64,000 nt of DNA from Niastella sp966211305. GTDB taxonomy: Bacteria > Bacteroidota > Bacteroidia > Chitinophagales > Chitinophagaceae. This document shows, piece by piece, positions 53,717 to 61,734 of the stretch. A program made the translations under genes and the position numbers. Each line of letters begins with the position of its first letter. Position 1 is the first letter of the stretch. Below the pieces are notes generated by a model that worked only from the letters and a program-made list of their open reading frames with translations, was not told where the DNA came from and made no database searches. The DNA lies in NCBI GenBank assembly GCA_966211305.1, contig CBIHPC010000004.1, positions 1 to 64,000 of the forward strand. Reading direction: 5' to 3'.

Positions 53717-53728
53717 TGATGTAAATCA
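53717..53728. promoter_or_regulatory. TGAY-N4-RTCA box (TGATGTAAATCA)
   Basis: It is extended to AGTGA-N6-TCACT, a CRP/FNR-like dyad, between the DUF2892 and YeeE/YedE genes (55 bases before the latter). Confidence 0.7.
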
Positions 53729-53783
53729 CTTGTAACCCTGATCCTGATCTCCAATTTTGCCATCAATAAAACATTAAAATAGT

Positions 53784-54347
53784 ATGTTAGAAATATTGAA
53801 ACAGCCCTGGCCCTGGTATCTGGCGGGTGCAATAATTGGCCTTATTGTTCCGGCCCTGTTGCTCCTGGGCAATAAACATTTAGGCATATCCGCCAATCTT
53901 CGTCATGCATGTGCAGCCTGTTTTCCCGCTGGCATCAAATTTTTCAGGTACGACTGGAAAAAGGAAATATGGAATTTCTTTTTCGTTGGCGGCATTCTTG
54001 CCGGTGCTGTGATTGCCGCCCATCTTCTGGCTAATCCGAACCCGGTGGAAATAAATCCGAATCTGGCTTCTGAGCTGGCCGGGTATGGTATTACCGATCA
54101 TAGCAACCTCCTTCCTGAAGAACTGTTTTCAATTGAAAGCCTGTTCACCGTTCGCGGATTGATCATGCTTGTTGGTGGCGGGTTCATAGTGGGTTTCGGA
54201 GCCCGGTATGCCGGCGGCTGTACGTCGGGCCATGCCATTATGGGATTAAGCGATTTGCAACGGCCTTCGCTGATAGCTACGGGTATGTTTATGGTGGGCG
54301 GATTTATCATGGCCAACTTTATACTTCCATTTATTCTTCGTTTATAA
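53784..54347 (+). CDS. YeeE/YedE family membrane protein, first half
   Basis: The 187-residue protein has about four membrane helices and the conserved cysteine segments HACAACFP and GFGARYAGGCTSGHAIMGL. YeeE/YedE (PmpA/PmpB-like) proteins carry thiosulfate or other sulfur species through cysteine pairs. Here the transporter is encoded as two half-size genes, and this is the first. The second follows by 19 bases. Confidence 0.85.
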   Translation: MLEILKQPWPWYLAGAIIGLIVPALLLLGNKHLGISANLRHACAACFPAGIKFFRYDWKKEIWNFFFVGGILAGAVIAAHLLANPNPVEINPNLASELAGYGITDHSNLLPEELFSIESLFTVRGLIMLVGGGFIVGFGARYAGGCTSGHAIMGLSDLQRPSLIATGMFMVGGFIMANFILPFILRL

Positions 54348-54366
54348 TCAGATAAAAAACATTACT

Positions 54367-54906
54367 ATGCAAACGGTAAAAGAAAATACAACTGTACATC
54401 AGTTGGGCGTTAATGGCAATGTACCCGATAAGGATCTTGAAGCTCGCTCATTGGATACAATGTGTGTGAATGAGTCGCACAAAACCCATCCATGGTGGTA
54501 TAATTTCAAATATATGGCAGTGGGTATCGTATTCGGGATTGTGTTTGTAAAGGCTGAGATCATATCATGGTTCCGGATCCAGGAAATGTTTCGCCTGCAA
54601 AGCTTTCACATGTATGGTGTAATCGGAACAGCAGTTGTTGTGGGAATTATTTCAGTATGGCTGATCAAAAAATTCAATATTAAAACGATTCACGGCGAAA
54701 AGATCGAATTCCATCCCAAAAAGTTCAACAAAGGACAGGTATATGGCGGTTTGTTATTTGGTTTAGGCTGGGCGCTCACTGGTGCCTGCCCCGGACCATT
54801 GTTTGCGCAAATCGGCACGGGTGCATTGGTAATTTCAGTCGTTGTGCTGAGTGCTATTGCTGGTACCTGGACGTATGGATATTTCAGGGAAAGGTTACCG
54901 CATTAG
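54367..54906 (+). CDS. YeeE/YedE family membrane protein, second half
   Basis: The 179-residue protein has a 55-residue soluble start, then membrane helices and the cysteine motif GLGWALTGACPGPLFAQ. It completes the transporter with the preceding gene. The N-terminal extension (TVKENTTVHQLGVNGNV) is unusual for the family and may bind a cytoplasmic sulfur carrier. It ends 58 bases from the convergent groEL gene. Confidence 0.83.
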   Translation: MQTVKENTTVHQLGVNGNVPDKDLEARSLDTMCVNESHKTHPWWYNFKYMAVGIVFGIVFVKAEIISWFRIQEMFRLQSFHMYGVIGTAVVVGIISVWLIKKFNIKTIHGEKIEFHPKKFNKGQVYGGLLFGLGWALTGACPGPLFAQIGTGALVISVVVLSAIAGTWTYGYFRERLPH

Positions 54907-54964
54907 TTCTGTTGATTCGTTGCTGATCCTGCTAAATATTTTAAAAAACCTTTTTCATAAATAG

Positions 54965-56584
54965 TTATATGATGTCGGGGCTGGCTAATAGCGTTGTTTC
55001 TTTCTTTTCCGGTTTCCTTACTATTACGCATTCTGTAGTTATAAACATACCAGCCACAGAGGCAGCGAATTCCAGTGCCAGCCGCGACACTTTAACCGGG
55101 TCAATTATTCCGGTTTCAAGCAGGTGCTCAAATTTTTCCGATTTTGCGTTATAACCAAAGTCGTTTTCACCGGATTTTACTTTCTGAACGATCTCAGACG
55201 GTTCTTTTCCTGCGTTAATCAGGATCCTTTTTAAAGGTTCTTCCAGCGCTTTTCTTAAAATTTCCAATCCCGTTTTTTCATCGTCATTGGCATATCCCAC
55301 CTTCCCGATCTCTGCCAGACAGCGCAGGAACGACACTCCACCTCCGGGCACTATTCCTTCTTCCATTGCCGCCCGCGTAGCGTTAAGTGCATCATCTACC
55401 ACATCTTTTTTTACATTCAGCTCAATTTCTGAGGAAGCGCCTACATAAACGATGGCCACTCCGCCGGCCATTTTAGCCAATCGCTCGTGCAATTTATCTT
55501 TATCGTAATCGGAAGTGGTTGTTTTAAGTTGTTCCCTGATCTGGGTTATTGCCTTTTCTATTTCCTGTTTGTCACCCATGCCTCCCACAATGGTGGTCTT
55601 ATCTTTTGTAATAATAACTTTCGCACATCTGCCAAGGTGTGCCAGGTCGGCATTTTCCAGCTTTATCCCTTTTTCTTCGGCGATCACGGTACCATTTGTA
55701 AGTACGGCAATGTCTTCCAGCATTTCCTTTCGCCGGTCACCAAAGCCGGGGGCCTTTACCGATGCTACTTTCAACACGCCGCGTAATTTGTTTACGACCA
55801 GAACGGCTAATGCTTCTCCTTCCACTTCCTCGGCAATGATCAACAAAGGCTCGCTGGTTTGGGTTACTTTGTCGAGCAACGGAAGCAATTCTTTCATACC
55901 CGATATTTTTTTGTCATAGATGAGAATATAGGGATTATCGAATACGACATTCATCTTCTCCGAATTGGTAATGAAATAGGGTGATGAATAGCCCCTGTCG
56001 AACTGCATTCCTTCTACAACGTCAACATATGTTTCAAAGCCTTTTGCCTCTTCAATGGTTATAACACCTTCTTTTCCCGCCCTGCGCATGGCTTCGGCAA
56101 TCAGTTTGCCAATTTCAGGGTTATTACCCGCACTTATAGTGGCCACCTGTTCAATACGAGTGCTATCGGTGCTGATCGTGATCGCCATTTGTTTAAGTTT
56201 TTCAGTCACCACTTTTACACCCTTGTCGATACCTTTCTTTATATCCAGGGGATTGATACCGGCTTCCACTTTCTTCAATCCCTCATCTATCATTATTTGA
56301 GCCAGCAGGGTAGCGGTGGTGGTGCCGTCACCGGCCGCTTCGGCTATGCGTATTGCCGCATCCCTGATCATTTTTACACCCATATCTTCAATGGGATCTT
56401 CCAGTTCGATCTGTTTGGCAACCGTTACGCCATCACAGGACATTTGTGGTGAGCCATCCATTTTTTCAAAAACCACATTTTTTCCCCGGGGCCCAAGTGT
56501 TATTATTACGGCCTTGGCCAGCCTGTCAACACCCGTTTTTAGCTTTTTTCGGGCATCAAGCTCATATTCTATTTGTTTGGCCAT
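54965..56584 (-). CDS. groL: Chaperonin GroEL without Gly-Gly-Met tail
   Basis: I start at the ATG at 56584 (MAKQIEYELDARKKLK), the standard GroEL opening. The 539 residues cover equatorial, intermediate and apical domains, with the ATP motif GDGTTTATLLAQ and the AAVEEG-like AAMEEGIVPGGG. The C-terminus reads KKETTLLASPDII and has no GGM repeats, which normally line the cavity floor. No groES gene is adjacent. It is likely a second, stress-specific chaperonin. A near-perfect inverted repeat lies 72 bases upstream. Confidence 0.93.
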   Translation of the reverse strand: MAKQIEYELDARKKLKTGVDRLAKAVIITLGPRGKNVVFEKMDGSPQMSCDGVTVAKQIELEDPIEDMGVKMIRDAAIRIAEAAGDGTTTATLLAQIMIDEGLKKVEAGINPLDIKKGIDKGVKVVTEKLKQMAITISTDSTRIEQVATISAGNNPEIGKLIAEAMRRAGKEGVITIEEAKGFETYVDVVEGMQFDRGYSSPYFITNSEKMNVVFDNPYILIYDKKISGMKELLPLLDKVTQTSEPLLIIAEEVEGEALAVLVVNKLRGVLKVASVKAPGFGDRRKEMLEDIAVLTNGTVIAEEKGIKLENADLAHLGRCAKVIITKDKTTIVGGMGDKQEIEKAITQIREQLKTTTSDYDKDKLHERLAKMAGGVAIVYVGASSEIELNVKKDVVDDALNATRAAMEEGIVPGGGVSFLRCLAEIGKVGYANDDEKTGLEILRKALEEPLKRILINAGKEPSEIVQKVKSGENDFGYNAKSEKFEHLLETGIIDPVKVSRLALEFAASVAGMFITTECVIVRKPEKKETTLLASPDII

Positions 56585-56655
56585 GATCTTTATTTTTAGT
56601 TTATGTTTATGGCGCTTCCTCTTCAAATCTAAGCTATTGGAAAGCTGCGATTGTA

Positions 56656-56689
56656 TGAGGGCTGTCAAATTGAAATATGACAGTCCTCA
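56656..56689. promoter_or_regulatory. 12-bp inverted repeat upstream of groEL
   Basis: TGAGGGCTGTCA and TGACAGTCCTCA are inverted (11 of 12 matching) around a 10-base spacer. The sequence is not the classical CIRCE element. It may be an operator or a transcript hairpin. Confidence 0.5.
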
Positions 56690-56756
56690 GTAATTACGCC
56701 GGTACTAATTGCGCTTTTACAAAAAAATATTACAGGAGCAACGTCAGGATGTTGCA

Positions 56757-56768
56757 TGACGCCTGTCA
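56757..56768. promoter_or_regulatory. TGAY-N4-RTCA box (TGACGCCTGTCA)
   Basis: It lies 73 bases before the zinc-ribbon gene and 172 before groEL on the other strand. Confidence 0.6.
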
Positions 56769-56841
56769 TTTTTGATAGTATCCGGTACCGGTAAATTCGG
56801 GTTGTCAAAAAAATAAATACAATAACATTAAAACCCGTTTT

Positions 56842-57114
56842 ATGGCAAACAAACATTTTTGTCAGAGTTGCAGTATGCCAATGGACTCAACCGACCAGTG
56901 GGGAACGGAGAAAGACGGTTCAAAAACCAGTGAATATTGCAAATTCTGTTATGAAGATGGGCATTTCACCCATCCTGACATAACGTTGGAGGAAATGAAA
57001 GAACACATGATGAAAGTAATGGACAATAACAGGTTGCCATCTGAAATAGTTGAAGTAGCCGTTAACAGACTGCCGTTTTTGAAACGCTGGAGCTCTCATG
57101 TAACATTTCTCTGA
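56842..57114 (+). CDS. Putative zinc-ribbon protein
   Basis: The 90-residue protein has a zinc-binding start, HFCQSCSMPMD and EYCKFCYEDGHF (four cysteines), a GTEKDGSK turn, and a helical C-terminal part with EEMKEHMMKVMDN. This is the small zinc-ribbon family that is common in Bacteroidota and Firmicutes; its function is unknown. A box lies 73 bases upstream, so it belongs to the island response. Confidence 0.85.
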   Translation: MANKHFCQSCSMPMDSTDQWGTEKDGSKTSEYCKFCYEDGHFTHPDITLEEMKEHMMKVMDNNRLPSEIVEVAVNRLPFLKRWSSHVTFL

Positions 57115-57129
57115 GCTTGTATAACGGAA

Positions 57130-57290
57130 ATGGACAAGTATGTTGAAAAACAATTTATCGGCATGGAACCTGTTGGCCGGATGGGTACCCCGAAGAAGTA
57201 GCGGAAGCAGTGATCTGGTTGTGTTCTGATGCAGCTTCCTTTGTTACCGGTCATTCAACGCCGGTTGATGGAGGATGGATCGCTGGCTGA
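57130..57290 (+). pseudogene. Remnant of a short-chain dehydrogenase (SDR), C-terminus, frameshifted
   Basis: One frame reads MEPVGRMGTP, and after a +1/-1 shift near 57189 the next reads PEEVAEAVIWLCSD, VTGHSTPVDGGW and a stop. This is the end of a classical SDR. The cofactor and catalytic regions are missing. Confidence 0.82.
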
Positions 57291-57307
57291 TAGCGTTAAA
57301 CAGATCG

Positions 57308-58090
57308 TTAATTTAGCAATTCCTGATCTTCCCTGATCTCCATTTGTGCTTCCCAGGTTAGAAGCAGTGTCCGGATATCTTCCATACAGGCTAATGTTTC
57401 TTCAACGCCTGTTATAAGCTCCCGCAGATGATCTGCCATATATGTTGTGAGGGCAACCCCTTTACTATTGTTCGCTTCATATTGCCAGGCAACAATAAAA
57501 TAGTTATAATAAGCCATTACATTTTTCAGGTAGAATTCCGTTTGCTCAATAATTTGAGATAACGACACGCTTTCTGCTACATAGTTTTCCTGTGAGGTAT
57601 GCAGAACCGTATGATATGTTGAAAGCTGACCATACACCTGGTTCTCAAAATCTGTATTGAAACCATTTATAAGCCTTGAAAATGAATCGAGCATAGCTAT
57701 AAGGTCATTGTAATAATGAGCAGTGTAAGGCTCATGTTGCAAATAGTATTCAAACTCCATTTTATACCTTTCGGCCAGCCGGCTTAATTCGCTGGTAGCC
57801 GGAATTGCTTTATTGCTGATCACAAGCATGATCTTATATACAAGTTGCGTATTAAAAAAGGTTTCTGTCAACGCTAATGCTATCGCATTCACCTCTTCAC
57901 AATTGCCGGCAAATTGTTTTACAAGCAGATTGCCATAATGATATTCAGGAGTTGCAGAATACAGGCCGCACTCATTTCTGAACTGTTTTGCGAAGTCTTT
58001 GCCGAAATAATAATGTAACATATATATAAGTTTTAAGATCAACCAGGAAATCAACATTACAAACTTACGTTCATCAACTACCCGTTTCAC
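57308..58090 (-). CDS. Hypothetical helical protein, no recognised family
   Basis: The 260-residue protein is almost all alpha-helical, with a hydrophobic stretch near the N-terminus (VMLISWLILKLIYMLHYYF) that may be a membrane anchor. The middle has ALALTETFFNTQLVYKIML, a long helix around LSRLAERYKMEFEYYL, and the C-terminus is acidic (EIREDQELLN). I cannot name a family. It is divergent from the alcohol dehydrogenase gene, and the 47-bp block and box lie in the shared spacer. Confidence 0.65.
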   Translation of the reverse strand: MKRVVDERKFVMLISWLILKLIYMLHYYFGKDFAKQFRNECGLYSATPEYHYGNLLVKQFAGNCEEVNAIALALTETFFNTQLVYKIMLVISNKAIPATSELSRLAERYKMEFEYYLQHEPYTAHYYNDLIAMLDSFSRLINGFNTDFENQVYGQLSTYHTVLHTSQENYVAESVSLSQIIEQTEFYLKNVMAYYNYFIVAWQYEANNSKGVALTTYMADHLRELITGVEETLACMEDIRTLLLTWEAQMEIREDQELLN

Positions 58091-58155
58091 ATGAGGAGGC
58101 TCAACGCTTGAGCTGATTATTGCCTGATAATACGGGTGAAGCTAATCACCAATGT

Positions 58156-58202
58156 CAATGATATGGATCATGAATTTATCTGATAAATAATTTCAATTTT
58201 AT
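58156..58202. repeat. 47-bp promoter block, copy B
   Basis: It matches 41593-41639 at 41 of 47 positions without gaps and includes the box at 58159-58170. It lies 50 bases before the alcohol dehydrogenase start. Confidence 0.7.
58159..58170. promoter_or_regulatory. TGAY-N4-RTCA box (TGATATGGATCA)
   Basis: It lies 82 bases before the alcohol dehydrogenase start and 68 before the divergent hypothetical gene. Confidence 0.65.
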
Positions 58203-58252
58203 CAATGTCCCAATGTTAATTAACCCAAAAATGTATGGAAGATGAAAATTTC

Positions 58253-59242
58253 ATGAAGGCTATGGTGCTTCAGGCGATCGGTCAACCGCTTGTACTTATG
58301 ACATTGCCTTTGCCGGTTCCGGCCCCGCATCAGGTTTTGGTTAAGGTTACAGCCTGTGGAGTTTGCCGTACCGATCTGCATATTACAGATGGTGAGCTCA
58401 CATCGCCGAAATTGCCGCTTATTCCCGGGCATGAGATCATTGGTAAGGTAGTACAGGCCGGCAGCGATGTGACAACAATAAAAGAAGGTGATGTGATAGG
58501 TATTCCCTGGTTAGGTTATACCTGCGGAAAATGCCGGTATTGCTTAAGAGGGCAGGAGAATCTGTGCTCGAAGGCTGGCTTTACAGGTTATACAATTGAT
58601 GGGGGTTTTGCTGAGTATACGGTAGCCGATCACCGGTTCTGCTTCCTGCTTCCTCAACAATTTACAGATCCGCACCATACTCCATTACTCTGCGCAGGAT
58701 TGATCGGTTATCGATCTTATTGCATGATTGGCGAACAGGCCGAAAAAATTGGAATTTATGGATTTGGTGCTGCAGCACATCTGCTTATCCAACTGGCTAT
58801 TTCCCAGGGAAAACAAATATTTGCTTTTACCCGAAAAGGTGATATGGCGGCACAGCAATTTGCAGCCAGGCTTGGCGCCCGGTGGGTGGGCGATTCTTCA
58901 CAACCAGCTCCATTTCCTCTGGATGCGGCTATTATTTTTGCTCCTGCAGGGGAACTAATTCCAAAAGCCCTTCAGGATGTTGATAAAGGAGGCGTTGTCA
59001 TATGCGGCGGCATACACATGAGCGATATTCCATCTTTTCCCTATAAATTGCTCTGGCAGGAAAGAACCATCCGGTCAGTGGCCAACCTTACCCGTAAAGA
59101 CGGTGAGAATTTTTTTAAACAGATCGAAAATATTTCCATTAATACAGAAACGCATATTTATCCATTATCCCAGGCAAATGAAGCGTTGAATGACCTTCGG
59201 TCAGGTTGTATTCAGGGAGCTGCTGTTCTTGTGATGGAATAG
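58253..59242 (+). CDS. Zinc-dependent alcohol dehydrogenase
   Basis: I use the ATG at 58253 (MKAMVLQAIGQPL), the usual family start; 58235 adds six residues. The 329 residues have the catalytic zinc motif CGVCRTDLHI, GHEIIGKVV, the structural zinc cluster CGKCRYCLRGQENLC, and a nucleotide fold around IYGFGAAAHLL. The enzyme reduces aldehydes or oxidises alcohols with NAD(P). Under low oxygen it would dispose of reducing power, in line with the acetyl-CoA synthetase nearby. The promoter carries the duplicated 47-bp block. Confidence 0.9.
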   Translation: MKAMVLQAIGQPLVLMTLPLPVPAPHQVLVKVTACGVCRTDLHITDGELTSPKLPLIPGHEIIGKVVQAGSDVTTIKEGDVIGIPWLGYTCGKCRYCLRGQENLCSKAGFTGYTIDGGFAEYTVADHRFCFLLPQQFTDPHHTPLLCAGLIGYRSYCMIGEQAEKIGIYGFGAAAHLLIQLAISQGKQIFAFTRKGDMAAQQFAARLGARWVGDSSQPAPFPLDAAIIFAPAGELIPKALQDVDKGGVVICGGIHMSDIPSFPYKLLWQERTIRSVANLTRKDGENFFKQIENISINTETHIYPLSQANEALNDLRSGCIQGAAVLVME

Positions 59243-59270
59243 AACGGAACCCGGTCCTGACCTGACTTTT

Positions 59271-60359
59271 TTAACGGCGGCGCATAGCCGGGAATCGCAT
59301 AGGTTTTTTAGAAGATCTTTCATCACCCAAAAGCACGCCCCATTTTTTAAACTGAGCAGAACGGTCGAATATAATTTTTAAAATTGCCATAACTGGTAAG
59401 GCGAGGAACATACCGGAGATACCTGTCATGGCTCCGGCTATGAAAATGCCGACTATGGAAATAAGCGGGTTAAGTTTTACCTGGGAACCTACTATCCGCG
59501 GCATTAAAATGTTATTATCAAGAAATTGCACCACAGCTATTGCCCCCAGCACAAACAAAACATCAACAATACTTTCAGATGAGGCCAGTGTAATCAACAC
59601 GCCTAAAATGTTACCTATCAACGCCCCGAGATACGGAATAAGATTTAAGAAAGCAAATATAATTCCTATTAGCAATGCGTGTTTGATACCGAAGATTGCC
59701 AGTATCGCCCACAACAGGATAGTAATATAGCAGAGCTGGATCAACAAACCAAACATGTATCTCTTACCCATCATTTCAATTTGCAGCATAACATCCTGTA
59801 TATTTTTATGCTCTTTGGGATCAAAACACAATAGTATGAATTTCATAAAAATGCCTCTGTACATTATTACCAGGAAGGTGTACACCGGCAACAGGCCGAA
59901 AAATATTATCATCCCTGTTGCAGACCCCGCAGCACCGCTTAAAATACCGGCGGCGTAGCTGAATAGTTTGTTGCTTTGCTGATTTATAAATTTCAATTGC
60001 TCTGTGGGTGCGAATCCCAACACCCGGCTGATCCACAAACTCAAAGTATTAAGATGGATGGTCAGATTTTGCTGTATTGTATGGAAATCATACAGGAGAA
60101 ATTTCATTTGACTATAGAACAGCCATACTATAAGCGCAGCGATGATAAGTATTGAAAATATCGGCAAAAAAATAGCTATCATTTCAGGTAACTTCAGTTT
60201 TCTGAAGAAGCGGAAAACAGGCAGCAGCATAATACTTATGAAAAATGCCATTAACAGCGGCATAATGATAACTTTACCTATTACAACAATAAACCCAATC
60301 AGAAAAAGCCCGATGAGTTCAAGTACACGTTGTATGGTAACAGGGATTTCTTTCATCAA
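59271..60359 (-). CDS. AI-2E (PerM/YdiK) family transporter
   Basis: The 362-residue protein has about eight membrane helices, with conserved GIKHALLIGIIFAFLNLIPYLGALIG near residues 222-248 and PRIVGSQVKLNPLISIVGI later. The family exports signals or sodium-coupled solutes; AI-2 export holds for few members. The basic C-terminus ends in an Arg-rich tail (MRFPAMRRR). It is on the opposite strand to the alcohol dehydrogenase and ends 28 bases from it. No box was found in its promoter. Confidence 0.85.
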   Translation of the reverse strand: MMKEIPVTIQRVLELIGLFLIGFIVVIGKVIIMPLLMAFFISIMLLPVFRFFRKLKLPEMIAIFLPIFSILIIAALIVWLFYSQMKFLLYDFHTIQQNLTIHLNTLSLWISRVLGFAPTEQLKFINQQSNKLFSYAAGILSGAAGSATGMIIFFGLLPVYTFLVIMYRGIFMKFILLCFDPKEHKNIQDVMLQIEMMGKRYMFGLLIQLCYITILLWAILAIFGIKHALLIGIIFAFLNLIPYLGALIGNILGVLITLASSESIVDVLFVLGAIAVVQFLDNNILMPRIVGSQVKLNPLISIVGIFIAGAMTGISGMFLALPVMAILKIIFDRSAQFKKWGVLLGDERSSKKPMRFPAMRRR

Positions 60360-60423
60360 AGCAGGCAGTTTATAAATGCTTCCATGTAGATCTGGTAATG
60401 TCTTTTCATTTTACCGAAATGAA

Positions 60424-60445
60424 AGGCGCTTATCAGTTTGCGCCT
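60424..60445 (-). terminator. Hairpin after the small basic protein gene
   Basis: AGGCGC and GCGCCT form a 6-bp perfect stem with a ten-base loop, overlapping the stop of the small minus-strand gene and followed on that strand by TTTCATTT. Confidence 0.5.
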
Positions 60446-60629
60446 ATAAAGGATCATGTTTTTTAGCCTTAAAGATCGGTTCTGTATAAAATAAAGGCAA
60501 TTCCTTTTTCACCTTTTTTTTAGTTTCTGCATGCTGAGCTTTGCCACGGATCGACCTCATAGCTATCACAATTGCCAAAGGTTTGATTTTGACATTTTTT
60601 TTATTTGCGGTTGTTGCCTGTTGGCTCAT
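60444..60629 (-). CDS. Small basic hypothetical protein
   Basis: From the ATG at 60629 it encodes 61 residues, lysine-rich, opening MSQQATTANKKNVKIKP and ending FKAKKHDPL. A longer frame from 60692 would overlap a regulatory box. A terminator-like hairpin directly after the stop supports it as a real gene. I recognise no family. It could bind nucleic acid because of its charge. Confidence 0.5.
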   Translation of the reverse strand: MSQQATTANKKNVKIKPLAIVIAMRSIRGKAQHAETKKKVKKELPLFYTEPIFKAKKHDPL

Positions 60630-60679
60630 GATCGATGTTTTTGGATATCTAATTTCACTTTTTGATAAATAGCCGGCAA

Positions 60680-60691
60680 TGATAACCATCA
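60680..60691. promoter_or_regulatory. TGAY-N4-RTCA box (TGATAACCATCA)
   Basis: It lies between the small basic gene (51 bases from its ATG) and the BON gene (200 bases). Confidence 0.6.
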
Positions 60692-60758
60692 ACAGACCGG
60701 TTGAGTTTGGTCATAAAATGCAAAGAGGGAAAACGATAACCACAGTCAAAGTTCACTA

Positions 60759-60770
60759 TGATAAGCATCA
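60759..60770. promoter_or_regulatory. TGAY-N4-RTCA box (TGATAAGCATCA)
   Basis: It lies 121 bases before the BON protein gene. Confidence 0.6.
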
Positions 60771-60891
60771 TTATATCTGGCGTAACTTATTATTTACTTT
60801 TGTTGGTGGCAGGACAACGGCTCATTCCCTGAGAATCCAATTCGACCATGAATTTTAAAATATATTCAATAACGGTTTAAAAACAATAATT

Positions 60892-61563
60892 ATGATAAGT
60901 GATATCCAAATTCAGCGTGACGTAATGAACCAGCTTAAATGGGAACCTGAGTTAAATGCTGCAGAAATAGGTGTTTCGGTTAAAAACGGGATTGTCACCC
61001 TTTCGGGATTGGTTGATTTATATGTTAAAAAAATAGCTGCCGAGAATGCCGCCAAAAAAGTAGCCGGCGTAAAGGCTGTGGCAGAAGACATACAGGTAGG
61101 AATGTCGCCGGGTTACCGGAAAACAGATGCTGAAATTGCGGAGGCAATTGTGTTATCATTAAGATGGAATGTTCAATTGCCCGATGAAAAGATAATGGTT
61201 AAGGTAGAGGATGGCGTAGTTTCCCTCGAAGGGGAAGTAGAGTGGGAGTACCAACGAAGAGATGCCAGGCGGGCCATTGAGAAGCTTGCCGGTGTTCGTA
61301 GCATAAATAATTTCCTAATAGTGAAGCCATCGGTAAAACCGGATAATATAAAAGAAAAGATAACCGAAGCATTTGTGAGAAGCGCCACCATCGATGCCGG
61401 CAAAATATCTGTTGAAACCGACGGCGGAAAAGTTACCCTTCGCGGCACTGTTCGTACTATCGGCGAACGTGATGATGCAGAGAATGCAGCCTGGTCGGCC
61501 CCCGGGGTTACCAGCGTAAAGAATGATCTCGTAATAGAAGAAGAAAAAGTATTTTCTTTTTAA
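60892..61563 (+). CDS. BON-domain protein (three BON repeats)
   Basis: The 223-residue protein is three BON domains in a row: about 3-70 (VTLSGLVDLYVKKIAAENA), 78-148 (VVSLEGEVEWEYQRRDARR) and 150-220 (VTLRGTVRTIGERDDAENA). There is no signal peptide, so it may be cytoplasmic, unlike OsmY. BON domains bind phospholipid or surfaces and are common in osmotic and envelope stress proteins. Two island boxes lie upstream. Confidence 0.9.
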   Translation: MISDIQIQRDVMNQLKWEPELNAAEIGVSVKNGIVTLSGLVDLYVKKIAAENAAKKVAGVKAVAEDIQVGMSPGYRKTDAEIAEAIVLSLRWNVQLPDEKIMVKVEDGVVSLEGEVEWEYQRRDARRAIEKLAGVRSINNFLIVKPSVKPDNIKEKITEAFVRSATIDAGKISVETDGGKVTLRGTVRTIGERDDAENAAWSAPGVTSVKNDLVIEEEKVFSF

Positions 61564-61674
61564 TTCAGGTATAAACACTACTGCTTCAAAATCACTGGAT
61601 CGCCGGATGGGGGTGCAACCAGTCCCGTTTTTTATACCGGTGATCAGCCCAATGCACAATGTCATACGTTGTTA

Positions 61675-61686
61675 TGATAGTCATCA
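61675..61686. promoter_or_regulatory. TGAY-N4-RTCA box (TGATAGTCATCA)
   Basis: It lies 48 bases before the acetyl-CoA synthetase start at 61735. Confidence 0.65.
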
Positions 61687-61734
61687 TTTTCACGGGTATT
61701 TAATTTTTATAGATTGAGTATACAATTATTTGAG

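Noticed and set aside
53430..53729. 99-codon minus-strand frame over the DUF2892 gene
   Set aside because: It is out of frame with the clear two-helix DUF2892 protein and covers the regulatory box; the composition looks random.
56656..56689. groEL inverted repeat as a CIRCE element
   Set aside because: CIRCE is TTAGCACTC-N9-GAGTGCTAA; this repeat has other arms, so HrcA control cannot be claimed.
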